Of a stretch of DNA of 64,000 nt, positions 8,047 through 17,828 are shown piece after piece. Origin of the DNA: UBA8949 sp942493365 (GTDB lineage Bacteria > Bacillota > Clostridia > Saccharofermentanales > UBA5734). The notes below the pieces were generated by a model. That model saw nothing but the letters and a program-made list of their open reading frames with translations, was not told the origin of the DNA and did not search any database. Where the stretch lies: positions 806,001 to 870,000 of the forward strand of contig OW818697.1 of NCBI GenBank assembly GCA_942493365.1, given 5' to 3'. How positions within the stretch are numbered: the stretch's first letter is position 1; each line of letters begins with the position of its first letter. The translations under genes were made by a program, and so were the position numbers.

Positions 8047-10374
8047 TCAGGGCACAATAGGCTCTGTCGGCGGCGCAGTAGTCTCAGTCGGTGGAGCGGT
8101 CGTTTCGCTCGGTATCGTGGTGTCGCCCGTCGTCGGCAAGGTTTCGGTCGGGGTGGGATTGCTGTGGAATGGGCACAGCACGGATGGATTGCTGGACGCG
8201 CCGTTGACAAACAATTCCGAGTAGATGTCGCCGGCCGGACAATTCGCTGACTGCAGCTGACCTGACTGGGCGCAAACCGCAATGCTTATCACGCCGCTGG
8301 GCATGGCAAAAGTTTTACCTGGTAAACCAGCGTGAATCTTTTTCATGGCGTCGCCCCAGATTCGCAGTGCGCCGTTGCGGGCAGTGCCCTGCGGTATCTC
8401 GATGACACCGTATCGATTGTCATAACCATACCAGACGGAAGCAGAATAGTAGGGGGTATAACCGCAAAACCACTTGTCACGGTTTTCGTCAGTTGTACCG
8501 GTCTTGCCGGCCAGATCGATGCCCGGCAACAGCCCGTTCAGGACATGGGCGGCCGTGCCTCGCGTCACAACGTCACGCATCATGCTGATCATGACATAGT
8601 TGGCAGCCGGCTTGAAAACAATGTTGGAGATCGGCTTGTTTTCCAGCAGCACATTGCCCTGGGCATCCAAAACCCGCGTGTAAGCATAGGGCTTGGTGTA
8701 AACGCCGGAATTGGCGAAGGTGCCGTAGGCGGAGGCCATCTCCAGCGTGGTCATGCCAACGCTGAACCCGCCGAGGGCGATCGAGACATAGTTTTCCGTG
8801 GGGCGGTCAAGGCCGGCTCGCCGGAGATATTCCAAGGATGTGTCACCGCCCAGCACTTCTTTCCAGATTTGGGCCGCGATGGTATTTTTGGATGACGAAA
8901 GTGCTCTGCGCACCGGCATCAGTCCGTCAAAACTGTTGTCATCGGCGTTGTTTGGATACACCGTAGTTGGTTCTTCAGGATTGTAATAGAGTTTCTGATC
9001 GTTGAAGATCGAAGCAGCATTGATGACACCCGTATCGATACCTGGGCCGTAGACGGCAAAAGGTTTGATACTGGAACCGGGTTGGCGCTGGGTTCTGGCG
9101 GCGCGATTCCAGACGGCGTTCTGCGTTTTCTGACCGTAACCGCCGACCATGCCCTTGATCTGTCCGGGATTGACACTGGAGATGACGACCATGCTGCCGG
9201 TCGGCTCTTCAGGATAATCGCTCAACCGGGACAGGTTGTAAACAAAAAGGCTCTGGGTACTGAAGGTCCCTTCCATGATGGTCTGGACATTCAGGTCTTC
9301 GGTGGTTTCGATGGTCATACCGAAATTATTGACGGCCAGCCGGGCCATTTCCTTGCTGTAGCCCAGCTTGGTCTGCAAATCACTGACGACCTGATCAATC
9401 GCGTACTCAACGAAATAAGAGTTGATTGCGGTACCCGCTGTCGTGGTGACTGACTTGAAGATCAATTCGGTGTTGAGAGCCGTGTGGTATTGCTCATCGT
9501 TGATCTTGCCCAGATCGTGCATCTTCCCCAAGACAATGCGCATGCGACGCAGCGCGTTACGCTTGCCGGCCTCGGTCAGCGGGTTATAGGTCGACGGGCG
9601 ATTGGGAATGCCGGCCAGGAAGGCACACTCCGCGATGCTGAGGTCTTTGGCTTCCTTCCCGAAATAGGCTTTGGCAGCCGACTGAATGCCGACGAAGCTG
9701 TTGCCCATCGGAACCAGATTGAGGTAGATCTCCATGATCTCTTCTTTGGACTTGTCTTTTTCAAGTTCAACCGCAGCGTACCATTCCTGGATTTTACGCT
9801 GCGCCGAACGCTTGTCTTCGCCAGAGTAAAGACGCACCGTCTGCTGCGTGATGGTCGAGCCGCCGTGCGTCGCCGAGCCGCCGTTGGACAGCGCACTGAA
9901 AATCGCGCTGCCGATGCGCTTGGGATCGATGCCCTGATGATCATAGAACCGCTCATCCTCAATCGCGATGAACGCCTCGTCAATGAAGGTGTCTTTGAGC
10001 AGGCTGAAACTGACGAACTCCGAATTGATATTGGATTCGCCGGTCAGCCGGGCGACTTCGACGCCCTTGTCATCGAGAATAATCGTCGGCTGGTTCATGT
10101 TTTTAAACCCGCCGGTCGAAACGGCTTTGGCGGTCGTGATGTAGCCGACCAGCATACCGCCGCCCACGCCAGCCCCGGTAAAGGCGACAATCAGCACGAC
10201 GATCAAGACGACTTGTAAAACCCGCTTGGCCGCATTGCCAAAAGAACGCGGAATAGAATACAGGCTGCTGCTGCGGGTTGGCTTGCCGCTCAGACGTTTG
10301 TGAAAATCCTTTTTCACAATGTCAGCGGTATTTCGACGGGTCACAGGGGCATGAGGATTCTGTTGTTCAGTCAC
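8047..10374 (-). CDS. Class A penicillin-binding protein (transglycosylase/transpeptidase)
   Basis: Bifunctional peptidoglycan synthase, 775 aa. A short basic cytoplasmic tail is followed by one membrane helix (about residues 50-78). The glycosyltransferase domain (GT51) has the catalytic Glu in AIEDERFYDHQGID, with GGSTITQQTVRL and KEEIMEIYLNLV. The transpeptidase domain has the active-site SSSK motif (RRALSSSKNTIAA) and KTGTT (LAGKTGTTDENRDKWF). The C-terminus is a Thr/Pro-rich tail with repeats of TTAPPTE, probably a wall-spanning region. It ends four bases from the adjacent M23 peptidase gene on the same strand, pairing a wall synthase with hydrolases. Confidence 0.95.
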   Translation of the reverse strand: MTEQQNPHAPVTRRNTADIVKKDFHKRLSGKPTRSSSLYSIPRSFGNAAKRVLQVVLIVVLIVAFTGAGVGGGMLVGYITTAKAVSTGGFKNMNQPTIILDDKGVEVARLTGESNINSEFVSFSLLKDTFIDEAFIAIEDERFYDHQGIDPKRIGSAIFSALSNGGSATHGGSTITQQTVRLYSGEDKRSAQRKIQEWYAAVELEKDKSKEEIMEIYLNLVPMGNSFVGIQSAAKAYFGKEAKDLSIAECAFLAGIPNRPSTYNPLTEAGKRNALRRMRIVLGKMHDLGKINDEQYHTALNTELIFKSVTTTAGTAINSYFVEYAIDQVVSDLQTKLGYSKEMARLAVNNFGMTIETTEDLNVQTIMEGTFSTQSLFVYNLSRLSDYPEEPTGSMVVISSVNPGQIKGMVGGYGQKTQNAVWNRAARTQRQPGSSIKPFAVYGPGIDTGVINAASIFNDQKLYYNPEEPTTVYPNNADDNSFDGLMPVRRALSSSKNTIAAQIWKEVLGGDTSLEYLRRAGLDRPTENYVSIALGGFSVGMTTLEMASAYGTFANSGVYTKPYAYTRVLDAQGNVLLENKPISNIVFKPAANYVMISMMRDVVTRGTAAHVLNGLLPGIDLAGKTGTTDENRDKWFCGYTPYYSASVWYGYDNRYGVIEIPQGTARNGALRIWGDAMKKIHAGLPGKTFAMPSGVISIAVCAQSGQLQSANCPAGDIYSELFVNGASSNPSVLCPFHSNPTPTETLPTTGDTTIPSETTAPPTETTAPPTEPIVP

Positions 10375-10378
10375 TGAT

Positions 10379-11317
10379 TTACTCCAGTAGCATGGTTTTA
10401 GGACTTATTGAAGTGCCATTGAAATGGACTTCATAATGCAGATGAGGCGTTGTCGAGGAACCGGTGCTGCCGACATTGCCGATCACTGTACCCTTGGTCA
10501 CCGTTTGTCCGGTGCTGACCAGCAATTTGCTGCAGTGCATATAGGTGGTCATAAAGCCATTGCCGTGATCGATCTTGACATAATAGCCGGAGCCATTGCC
10601 CCAGCCGGAATAGACCACGCGCCCGGCACCGGACGCTTTGATTCTTGTGCCATAGGCGGCGCCGACATCGGCCGCCGGATGAAAGTGATAGTAGCCATAA
10701 ATCGGATGCTTCCGTGTACCGTAGCCGTCGTAGGTGCCGCTGATCGGCTTCATGGTGGGCAGATGCGCCAGACGATTGTCAATGGCGGCATCATAGGTTG
10801 TGAGATCGATTTCGTCAGCATGATCTGACTTGAGGAATTTGTTGAGCTTGCGGTTCAGCGAAATTAAATTAACGGCCTCCTGACGATAGGCCGTTACTGT
10901 TTTAGCAGAACGAGAAACTGATTTTTCATTCAAATTGGCCATCAAGGCCCCGAGTATAGTTTCCTTGATTGTGTCGATTTCTTCCTGCTTGCCTTCGATC
11001 TCTTGTTCCAGATCGCCGGTCCGTTCCTTTTCTGCATCGAGCTCCTGCTGGAGATTCACCTGTTCGATAACAGCGCATATATCGTTTTCCATAGCAATCT
11101 GGTCGGTAAAAGCAGCGACACTGGCGCTATCATCGGCTATTTCGGCGGCTGAAGCAGGATTGGTGTTGCCCAGAAGATAACCTGTTGATACGGCGGCGGA
11201 TAATGTAAGAATCAGCATGACGGCCACGTATGTTCTGCGGTGTTTTGCCAGCGTCAGCCAAATCATTTTGGCGTGTCGGGCTGTCGGGCTACCGGCTGCA
11301 GAATGTTGATTATGCAT
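10379..11317 (-). CDS. Membrane-anchored M23 (LytM-type) metallopeptidase, copy 1
   Basis: Predicted peptidoglycan endopeptidase or amidase activator outside the membrane, 312 aa. Order: basic N-terminus, one membrane helix (about residues 32-52), a coiled coil rich in Glu/Lys (about 85-125), then the M23 domain with HPAADVG (zinc ligands His and Asp) and the HLH motif in TPHLHYEVHFNG. The start at 11317 (MHNQHSAAG) is chosen because AAAGGAG lies just upstream; an ATG at 11341 is less likely. The catalytic residues are all present, so it is likely active. It lies four bases upstream of the class A PBP and is a tandem paralogue of the next gene. Confidence 0.9.
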   Translation of the reverse strand: MHNQHSAAGSPTARHAKMIWLTLAKHRRTYVAVMLILTLSAAVSTGYLLGNTNPASAAEIADDSASVAAFTDQIAMENDICAVIEQVNLQQELDAEKERTGDLEQEIEGKQEEIDTIKETILGALMANLNEKSVSRSAKTVTAYRQEAVNLISLNRKLNKFLKSDHADEIDLTTYDAAIDNRLAHLPTMKPISGTYDGYGTRKHPIYGYYHFHPAADVGAAYGTRIKASGAGRVVYSGWGNGSGYYVKIDHGNGFMTTYMHCSKLLVSTGQTVTKGTVIGNVGSTGSSTTPHLHYEVHFNGTSISPKTMLLE

Positions 11318-11396
11318 GATGACTCCTTTCCAAAAGCTCAAATATATTTGACATTATAACCTAAAAGTAAGCTCAAAGCAAGAAAGGTTAAGAACG

Positions 11397-12299
11397 TTAC
11401 TCCAGCAACATGGTGGCGGGGTTGACCGTTGAATCGTTAAAATGAATTTCGTAATGCAAATGGGGCGCGGTCGAGGAACCCGTGCTGCCGACCAGGGCGA
11501 TTACGTCGCCCTTGTGAACGGTTTGACCGGCGCTGACCAGCAATTTGCTGCAATGCATGTAGATGGTTAAAAAGCCATTGCCATGATTGATCTTGACATT
11601 ATAGCCGGAACCACTACTCCACCCAGAATATGTGACGGTGCCGTCCGCGGCGGCTTTGATACTGGTGCCAGTGGCCGCACCGACATCGGCGGCCGGATGA
11701 AACTGGTAATTGCCATAAATCGGGTGGATGCGGTAACCATAACCCCCATAATCGCCGGGTATCGGCTTGATGGTCGGAATATGCGACAAGCGCCGCAACA
11801 GGGCGTTCTGATATTCGGAGAGGTCAATATCATGAGCGGCCTCGCTATTCAGGAAGTCGTTCAATTTGTGCCGCAGCGCGATCAGATTGATGCCTTCCTG
11901 CCGATAAGCCGACGCCGATTTTGACGAGCGAGAGATGGATTGTTTATTGAGATTGGCCATCAAGGTGTCTGTAATGGTCACCATGATGTCGTCGATTTCG
12001 CTTTGCTTGGCATCCAGTGCGGTTTCGAGATTGGTAAACTGCCGCTGTTCCGCTTCGAGCTGCTGTTGAAGATTCAACTGTTCGACAACGGTGCACAGCT
12101 CGTTTTCGGATGCCACTTGCTTGTCGTAGGCCGCCAGTGATGCCGAATCGTCGGCAACGCCGGCGGCAACAGTAACTTTAGAACGAGCAAAAATATAACC
12201 CGTGGCACCAGCGACGGTCACAGTCAAAACGAGCATGACGGCGATGGTGGTTTTGCTAAATTTTTCCATTCTGCCTGCAACAGAAAACTGATTGTGCAT
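11397..12299 (-). CDS. Membrane-anchored M23 (LytM-type) metallopeptidase, copy 2
   Basis: Paralogue of the adjacent gene, 300 aa, with the same layout: N-terminal MHNQFSVAG, membrane helix, coiled coil (about residues 65-115), and an M23 domain with HPAADVG and the HLH motif in APHLHYEIHFN. The start at 12299 follows AAAGGA; an ATG at 12323 is the alternative. The two copies share long stretches such as FHPAADVGAA and YMHCSKLLVS, showing a tandem duplication. Each has its own ribosome site, and about 80 bases separate them. Substrate (cross-linked peptide) is inferred from the family. Confidence 0.9.
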   Translation of the reverse strand: MHNQFSVAGRMEKFSKTTIAVMLVLTVTVAGATGYIFARSKVTVAAGVADDSASLAAYDKQVASENELCTVVEQLNLQQQLEAEQRQFTNLETALDAKQSEIDDIMVTITDTLMANLNKQSISRSSKSASAYRQEGINLIALRHKLNDFLNSEAAHDIDLSEYQNALLRRLSHIPTIKPIPGDYGGYGYRIHPIYGNYQFHPAADVGAATGTSIKAAADGTVTYSGWSSGSGYNVKINHGNGFLTIYMHCSKLLVSAGQTVHKGDVIALVGSTGSSTAPHLHYEIHFNDSTVNPATMLLE

Positions 12300-12447
12300 G
12301 ATTAATCCTTTCAAAACAAGCAAAATATTTGCTAATTATAACCTGAAACGGTAGCTTTGGCAAGGATACGCTAAAAATCACATAGTGGCGGCGAATATGC
12401 TAAAATGGTTGGTAAGACGAAGAATCGGGATAGCAGGAGACCAAATC

Positions 12448-13959
12448 ATGACATCGGCCAAACGCAAAAAATCCGCCACGCAACCGGGCAACCCGGCCCT
12501 GGAGATCGAGATCACCGCCATCAACCAGGAGGGCCAGGGCATCGGCCGCCTCGACGGTCTGGCTGTGTTCGTGCCGGCCACCATCCCCGGTGATCTGGCC
12601 CAGATTCGCATGGCCAGCCAGCGCAGCAACTACGCCATCGGCCGCCTCCTGAAAGTGCTGCGCCCATCCCCCGACCGCATCGCGTCAGCTTGCCCGCAGG
12701 CTGCCGACTGCGGGGGTTGCAGCCTACAAATAATGACCTACCCGGCGCAGCTGCACCACAAGCAACAGCAGGTGGCCGACGCCCTGACCCGCATTGGCCA
12801 CGTCGCCGACATCGAACGTCTGCTGCGCCCGATCATCGGCATGGACCAGCCCTGGCAATACCGCAGCAAGGTGCAGTTCCCCGTGGCTGGCACCGCCGCC
12901 GCGCCCGAAATCGGCTTTTACGCCAGCCGCTCGCACCAGGTCATCCACGCGCCGCTGTGCCCGGTGCAGCCGCCGATCTGCGACGTCATCCGCGACACCG
13001 TCGCCGCCCACATCCGGGCCTGGCAGATCGAGCCTTACGACGAAGCCAGCCACACCGGCCTCCTGCGCCATCTGGTCGTACGCCTGGGCTTTGCCACCGG
13101 CCAGGTCATGGTCGTGCTGGTCCTCAACGGCGACAGCCTGCCCGACCAGGACGAACTCTACGCTAAATTGCGCGACGCCATCGCCGCCTGCAGCGACCCC
13201 GCGCTGCCGCCGCTCAAACTCACAAGCTTCTATATTAATAAGAATACAGACAAGACCAACCTGATCCTGTCGAACCACTGCCGCCTGCTGGCCGGCGAAC
13301 CCTTCATCGAAGAAATCATCCTTGGCCTGCGCTACCGCATCTCACCGCTGTCCTTCTTCCAGGTCAACCCGCGCCAAACCGAGCGCCTCTACGCCGCCGC
13401 CCTCGACCTGGCCGGCCTGACCGGCCGCGAATCGGTGCTCGACCTCTACTGCGGCACCGGCTCGATCTCGCTCTTGCTGGCAAAGCAGGCGCGACAGGTG
13501 ACGGGGATTGAGATTGTGCCGGAGGCCATCGCCGACGCCAAGGTCAACGCCGAGATTAATGGGATTAGTAATGTCGAGTTCTTGGTGGGAAAGGCCGAAA
13601 CGTTGCTGCCTGAACTGGTCAGCAACGGTTTGATCGCTGACGTTGCCGTCGTCGATCCACCACGCAAGGGCTGCGACGCCGCCCTGCTCGACGCGCTGAT
13701 TGAGGTCGGCGTTGGGCGGATCGTTTACGTATCGTGCAATCCAGCGACGCTGGCGCGGGATGTGGCGAGACTACAGGACAGTGGGTATGTCGTCGAGGCC
13801 GTGCAGCCGGTGGACATGTTTCCCTGGACGGGGCATGTTGAGACGGTCACTTTGCTTACAAGGAGCGAAGCGAAGAAGGAAGCAATTAGTGGCACCCATG
13901 CAAGGCTTGCCCAAGAAGGCGAGCGAAGCGAAGACAGATTGGCGGCAAGCTACTGCTGA
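12448..13959 (+). CDS. rlmD: 23S rRNA (uracil-C5)-methyltransferase, RlmD/RumA type
   Basis: SAM-dependent enzyme that makes 5-methyluridine in RNA, most likely U1939 of 23S rRNA. An N-terminal TRAM domain (about residues 12-75) is followed by iron-sulfur cysteines (CPQAADCGGC and PLCPVQ), the SAM motif LDLYCGTGSISLLLA, PPRKGCDAALLDAL and the catalytic Cys in YVSCNPATLARDV. The start at 12448 follows AGGAG. The family normally ends near HVETVTLL; here about 30 extra residues follow, an odd tail rich in Glu/Lys. RlmD and RlmCD cannot be separated from sequence alone. Confidence 0.9.
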   Translation: MTSAKRKKSATQPGNPALEIEITAINQEGQGIGRLDGLAVFVPATIPGDLAQIRMASQRSNYAIGRLLKVLRPSPDRIASACPQAADCGGCSLQIMTYPAQLHHKQQQVADALTRIGHVADIERLLRPIIGMDQPWQYRSKVQFPVAGTAAAPEIGFYASRSHQVIHAPLCPVQPPICDVIRDTVAAHIRAWQIEPYDEASHTGLLRHLVVRLGFATGQVMVVLVLNGDSLPDQDELYAKLRDAIAACSDPALPPLKLTSFYINKNTDKTNLILSNHCRLLAGEPFIEEIILGLRYRISPLSFFQVNPRQTERLYAAALDLAGLTGRESVLDLYCGTGSISLLLAKQARQVTGIEIVPEAIADAKVNAEINGISNVEFLVGKAETLLPELVSNGLIADVAVVDPPRKGCDAALLDALIEVGVGRIVYVSCNPATLARDVARLQDSGYVVEAVQPVDMFPWTGHVETVTLLTRSEAKKEAISGTHARLAQEGERSEDRLAASYC

Positions 13960-14071
13960 GGCAATAGTTCTGATGACAAAGGCTTAAAACTCAGTAAATA
14001 TGAGGGCTTGAGCCGATTTAATCATCATTTTTCAAATCGAAAAAACAGCTAAAATAATGGGAATAGGTCGG

Positions 14072-14101
14072 TTGACAGAGGGTATTAGCTGGCCTTATAA
14101 T
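14072..14101 (+). promoter_or_regulatory. Promoter of the first DUF4143 ATPase
   Basis: TTGACA (14072-14077) and TATAAT (14096-14101) are separated by 18 bases and stand about 46 bases before the ATG at 14148. The rest of the 13960-14147 gap shows no gene. Confidence 0.7.
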
Positions 14102-14147
14102 TACATTACTAAATAATGCATATATACGCAAAGATTAGGAGCTGCCG

Positions 14148-15449
14148 ATGCTGATTAAGCGAGATCTCTATCTAAGAAGACTTATTGACAGAAGACATAA
14201 TGGCATGATTAAAGTCATTACTGGTGTTAGACGTTGCGGCAAATCCTTTCTTCTTACTGATATCTATCATCCTTACTTGATTTCGATCGGTGTCGAAGAT
14301 CATCAGATCATCACCCTGGAACTTGACGATGACAATAACATAAAGTACAGAAATCCTATTGAGCTTGGAAGTTATATCCGGAGCCTGTTGGTGAACAAAG
14401 ACAGCATGTACTATATTTTTCTCGACGAGATTCAGAAGGTTGAGGAAATTCAAAATCCATACATTCAAGGCGTGGAATCAAAGATCGGCTTTGTTGATGT
14501 CTTGCTTGGACTTATGAAGTTAAAAAACGTGGATTTGTATGTAACAGGCAGTAATTCCAAATTTCTGTCGACAGATATCTTGACAGAATTTCGAGGTCGA
14601 GGGGATGAAATCCGTGTACATCCACTATCCTTTGCAGAATTTTACTCCGGGAAAAAGGGAAATTTTTCGGGTGCTTGGAACGAATATCAAACATACGGTG
14701 GATTACCGGCAATCATCTCGATGCAGACTGAGAAACAGAAGGCTGACTACCTGAGGAACCTGTTCTCGAACGTCTATCTCAAGGATGTCATTGAACGTAA
14801 TGGCGTCAAGAACGTTGACGATTTGAACGATGTTGTTAACATTCTTGCTTCATCAATTGGGACACCAACAAATCCGACGAAAATTTCCAATACATTTTTT
14901 AGTGCGAAGAAAACGGTATGCACAAACAAAACAGTATCAAAGTATATTGATTATCTTGAGGATGCATTTTTGGTGTCCAAAGCCTCCAGATATGATATCA
15001 AAGGTAGACGATATATTGATGCTAATCTGAAGTATTATTTTACCGATATGGGCTTGCGAAATGCCAGACTCAATTTCAGACAACAGGAAATTACGCACAT
15101 AATGGAAAATATTATCTATAATGAACTGCTTGTCCGCGGATACAATGTAGACGTCGGTATTGTTGAGATCAATGCGAAAAATGCTGAGGGAAAAAGTATC
15201 AGGAAGCAGCTGGAGGTTGATTTTGTTATCAATCAAAGTAGTCAGCGCTATTATGTCCAGGCCGCATATGAAATGAACACGCCGGAGAAGCAGGATCAGG
15301 AGCGCAGATCCCTGAAAAGCGTTCATGATTCATTTAAAAAAATAATCATAATAAGGGACGACATCAAACCGTGGCGCGATGACAATGGTTTTTTGATCCT
15401 GGGTCTGGAAGATTTTCTTCTTAATGAACATAGTCTGGAAAAATTATAG
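14148..15449 (+). CDS. AAA-family ATPase with DUF4143 C-terminal domain, copy 1
   Basis: Predicted P-loop ATPase of 433 aa. Walker A is TGVRRCGKSFLL (Lys32), Walker B is YYIFLDEIQKV, and TGSNSKFLSTDILTEFRGRG is a family-conserved stretch. The C-terminal DUF4143 part has a nuclease-like strand with LEVDFVI. The family is abundant and mobile in anaerobic bacteria and archaea, and its function is not established. A promoter precedes it and a SEC-C gene follows 16 bases on. It is a paralogue of the gene at 17829, with many identical blocks such as MENI and GLRNAR; gene composition here is AT-rich, suggesting transfer. Confidence 0.9.
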   Translation: MLIKRDLYLRRLIDRRHNGMIKVITGVRRCGKSFLLTDIYHPYLISIGVEDHQIITLELDDDNNIKYRNPIELGSYIRSLLVNKDSMYYIFLDEIQKVEEIQNPYIQGVESKIGFVDVLLGLMKLKNVDLYVTGSNSKFLSTDILTEFRGRGDEIRVHPLSFAEFYSGKKGNFSGAWNEYQTYGGLPAIISMQTEKQKADYLRNLFSNVYLKDVIERNGVKNVDDLNDVVNILASSIGTPTNPTKISNTFFSAKKTVCTNKTVSKYIDYLEDAFLVSKASRYDIKGRRYIDANLKYYFTDMGLRNARLNFRQQEITHIMENIIYNELLVRGYNVDVGIVEINAKNAEGKSIRKQLEVDFVINQSSQRYYVQAAYEMNTPEKQDQERRSLKSVHDSFKKIIIIRDDIKPWRDDNGFLILGLEDFLLNEHSLEKL

Positions 15450-15465
15450 GTGGGAGACTATCAAC

Positions 15466-16812
15466 ATGAGTAAGAAAAAAGCAAAGGAAACATTCGAACA
15501 TTATAACCGTGCGGCAGATGTCGTCAGGTGCCCCAGCGGAAGGGCTGCAACCCGCAAGTTGCTCGATTCATATGCCAGGGCGGCAGTAAATCTTTACGGC
15601 ATCATCAGCCGTACAGATTTTGTTGACATCTTCAACAAGCAAAATGCCGATAAAACGGACGTCGAAGAGATTTATATTCTCCTTCTGCCTCTCGTATTAA
15701 AGGATGGATGGTACTGCTTTTATCAAGAATTCATTGTTCACTATGCGTTTTTTGACGACTTTGAACAAGTTGAGTTTTTGCTGAAGCGCCAAGCGAACAA
15801 ACCACGCTACATCCCCTCAAAAGATAGATTTCTCGATTACGTCGATGAAGATTGCGCGGATAATGAATGCTGGTGGGACGTACGCCATTTTATGTTGGAC
15901 GCCTTTGGCTTTAAAAAAGGCATCACGGAGGGTTATGAGGCTGTCAGAAATTATATGACATACGCTGATGGGATTAGCGAATTGGGTCCCATCATGGAAA
16001 GACATCATCTCGTGTTTGACAGCGATAAGCAGTTGCAAGATTTTATTAGCCTCATTATGACTGCGAAAAACAACACGCGCATCTGGGACAATAACGGATA
16101 CACACCGTCAGAACTGCACATGATGATAAACAAGCGCAACGAAAAGGTCATCAAATTTCCAATGTTGCAACAACGGCAAGACGGTCGCAACGACCCCTGT
16201 CCATGCGGAAGTGGCAAAAAGTATAAAAAGTGTTGCTGCAGCATCGACGATACCCATTCGGCACAATTAAAAACCGATGACTGTAGGCTTTTCTATGAAA
16301 CGTGGTACGGCTTGATGGGCTTTGTTAATCAACGGATGAAGCTTGTTAATGCTAATATTGAACCGAAATATCCAAACGATGTTGATGATATGCGGATTCA
16401 CAAAGTCAGAGAAGTTTTATGGGAAAAGCCAGAGTTGATCGACGATTATATTGGCGCGACAGAGCTGCCACAAGAGAAAATCAACATTTTGAAACTGTGG
16501 CGAACAAATCATGTCAAAGGGATGTTCATCATTCTGGATTACCAACCGGAATACGCTGTTGTTCTTGCATCGCATAAACAACTTGGAGACATCCTCTATG
16601 GTGTCAAAGGGATCAGTCATTCGGTCGCCAACTCGTTGCAACGACCCCTGCCAACTCAGATGGAAACGGTCTTGCTTCCGTTCAAGGGTCAAATTATTTT
16701 CGATAGCTTAATAAGTACCATGCCGATAGGATTTGCCGACGGCGCCAAGGCGCTTTTCCGGGAGATTTATGACAAGGTAATAATAAACGGGATCATAACA
16801 AGTTTGGAATGA
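15466..16812 (+). CDS. SEC-C motif protein of unknown function
   Basis: A 448-aa protein with one clear feature, a SEC-C zinc motif (DPCPCGSGKKYKKCC, about residues 241-256) as at the end of SecA, which usually binds zinc and nucleic acid or ribosome partners. The rest is mostly alpha-helical and unrecognised. The start at 15466 (MSKKKAKETFEHYNRAA) follows GGTGGGAG; the open frame extends upstream into the ATPase gene. The short gap to the ATPase suggests co-transcription. Its function in this island is unknown. Confidence 0.8.
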   Translation: MSKKKAKETFEHYNRAADVVRCPSGRAATRKLLDSYARAAVNLYGIISRTDFVDIFNKQNADKTDVEEIYILLLPLVLKDGWYCFYQEFIVHYAFFDDFEQVEFLLKRQANKPRYIPSKDRFLDYVDEDCADNECWWDVRHFMLDAFGFKKGITEGYEAVRNYMTYADGISELGPIMERHHLVFDSDKQLQDFISLIMTAKNNTRIWDNNGYTPSELHMMINKRNEKVIKFPMLQQRQDGRNDPCPCGSGKKYKKCCCSIDDTHSAQLKTDDCRLFYETWYGLMGFVNQRMKLVNANIEPKYPNDVDDMRIHKVREVLWEKPELIDDYIGATELPQEKINILKLWRTNHVKGMFIILDYQPEYAVVLASHKQLGDILYGVKGISHSVANSLQRPLPTQMETVLLPFKGQIIFDSLISTMPIGFADGAKALFREIYDKVIINGIITSLE

Positions 16813-16850
16813 TGTTGCGTCGAATTTACACCTATCAGGAGGACAAAACG

Positions 16851-17354
16851 ATGCAGAAAAAAGCCTTGGTCATTATCGATATTCAAAATGACATCACAAA
16901 GAATTACAAGGACGTTATTGATAACATCAATAAAGCTATTGATTGGGCAGTCAATAATGACATGCATGTTATTTATATCAGGCATGAAAATTTGTCTGCC
17001 GGCACGAGGACGTTTAAACCCAATACACATGGGTCTGAATTGGTTCCAGACATGAAAATAGTATCGAAAAACATTTTTACAAAATTCAAAGGAAACGCAT
17101 TAAGCAGTGAAGAATTTATAGACTATATCGGGAAAAACGAAATATCTGATTTCTACTTAGCTGGAGCAGATGCTGTTGCTTGTGTTAAATCAACCTGTTT
17201 CAACATGTGTAAGGCAAATTATAGCGTTTATGTCCTATCAGACTGCATTACCAGTTATGATAAAAGGAAAATTGACGAAATGCTCAGTTATTATGAAAGC
17301 AAAGGCAGTAAAATTGTAAGTTTAAAAGACTTCGCATCTGTTGAAGGCGATTAG
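16851..17354 (+). CDS. Isochorismatase-family cysteine hydrolase
   Basis: A 167-aa protein of the isochorismatase-like fold. The catalytic triad can be seen: Asp10 in LVIIDIQND, the Lys in TKFKGNAL, and Cys111 in ADAVACVKST. The start at 16851 (MQKKALVI) follows AGGAGG. The family includes nicotinamidases, N-carbamoylsarcosine amidases and hydrolases of unknown substrate; the substrate here is not known. It lies 38 bases after the SEC-C gene on the same strand. Confidence 0.85.
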   Translation: MQKKALVIIDIQNDITKNYKDVIDNINKAIDWAVNNDMHVIYIRHENLSAGTRTFKPNTHGSELVPDMKIVSKNIFTKFKGNALSSEEFIDYIGKNEISDFYLAGADAVACVKSTCFNMCKANYSVYVLSDCITSYDKRKIDEMLSYYESKGSKIVSLKDFASVEGD

Positions 17355-17378
17355 AGGTTTTTGCTGTTAGACCGTTGA

Positions 17379-17754
17379 ATTTCGATTGCCTCCCCTGAGA
17401 AAGCAATCTGCGATCAACTCTACAAAATCTCACCTCTGAGAAACAGAGGTGAACTGGAAAGACTCCTGTTTGACGACTTACGAATTGACAAGGCAGAATT
17501 CTTGCAGCTCAATATGGCAGAGATTCTTGAAATAGCGACTCATTATAAGACACATAATCACAGGTTGCTGCAGGCGTTTGTCAAAAGGAGCATGAAAAAT
17601 GGATCAGATTATTGAGCAAATGCTGAAGCAACATAAAACACAGACCGTCCAGGATAAAATTAACAGCGCTCCGTCTCTTTCATGGACTTGACCGCTTCTC
17701 TGAAGACCTGGATTTTTCTTTGAAGGCATCTGATCCTTCCTTACAAACTCCTTG
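17379..17754 (+). pseudogene. Remnant of AbiEi antitoxin and AbiEii toxin genes (copy 1)
   Basis: The 474-base gap 17355-17828 holds a decayed type IV toxin-antitoxin locus. Frame 17379-17615 reads like an AbiEi C-terminus: SIASPEKAICDQLYKISP, then GELERLLFDDLRID and HNHRLLQAFVKRSMKNGSD. The partner starts at ATG 17599 (MDQIIEQMLKQHKTQTVQDK), overlapping it as in intact operons, but soon jumps frame: from 17669 the other frame reads LRLFHGLDRFSEDLDFSLKA, the nucleotidyltransferase core of AbiEii. Between the two most of the toxin N-terminus is missing, so the toxin has an internal deletion and a frame change and stops at about 17754. It is not functional. A second remnant lies at 21053-21246. 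Confidence 0.85.
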
Positions 17755-17828
17755 AATATTAGCAAAATTCAGAGTATTCTATTAAATAGTAAGGCCTCAA
17801 TAGGCTAAAGTATTTAACGGAGATAACT

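Noticed and set aside
14096..14127. Third HipB-like operator in front of the first DUF4143 ATPase (TATAAT and TGCATATATA)
   Set aside because: Half-sites match poorly and the spacing (ten bases) differs from the two clear sites.
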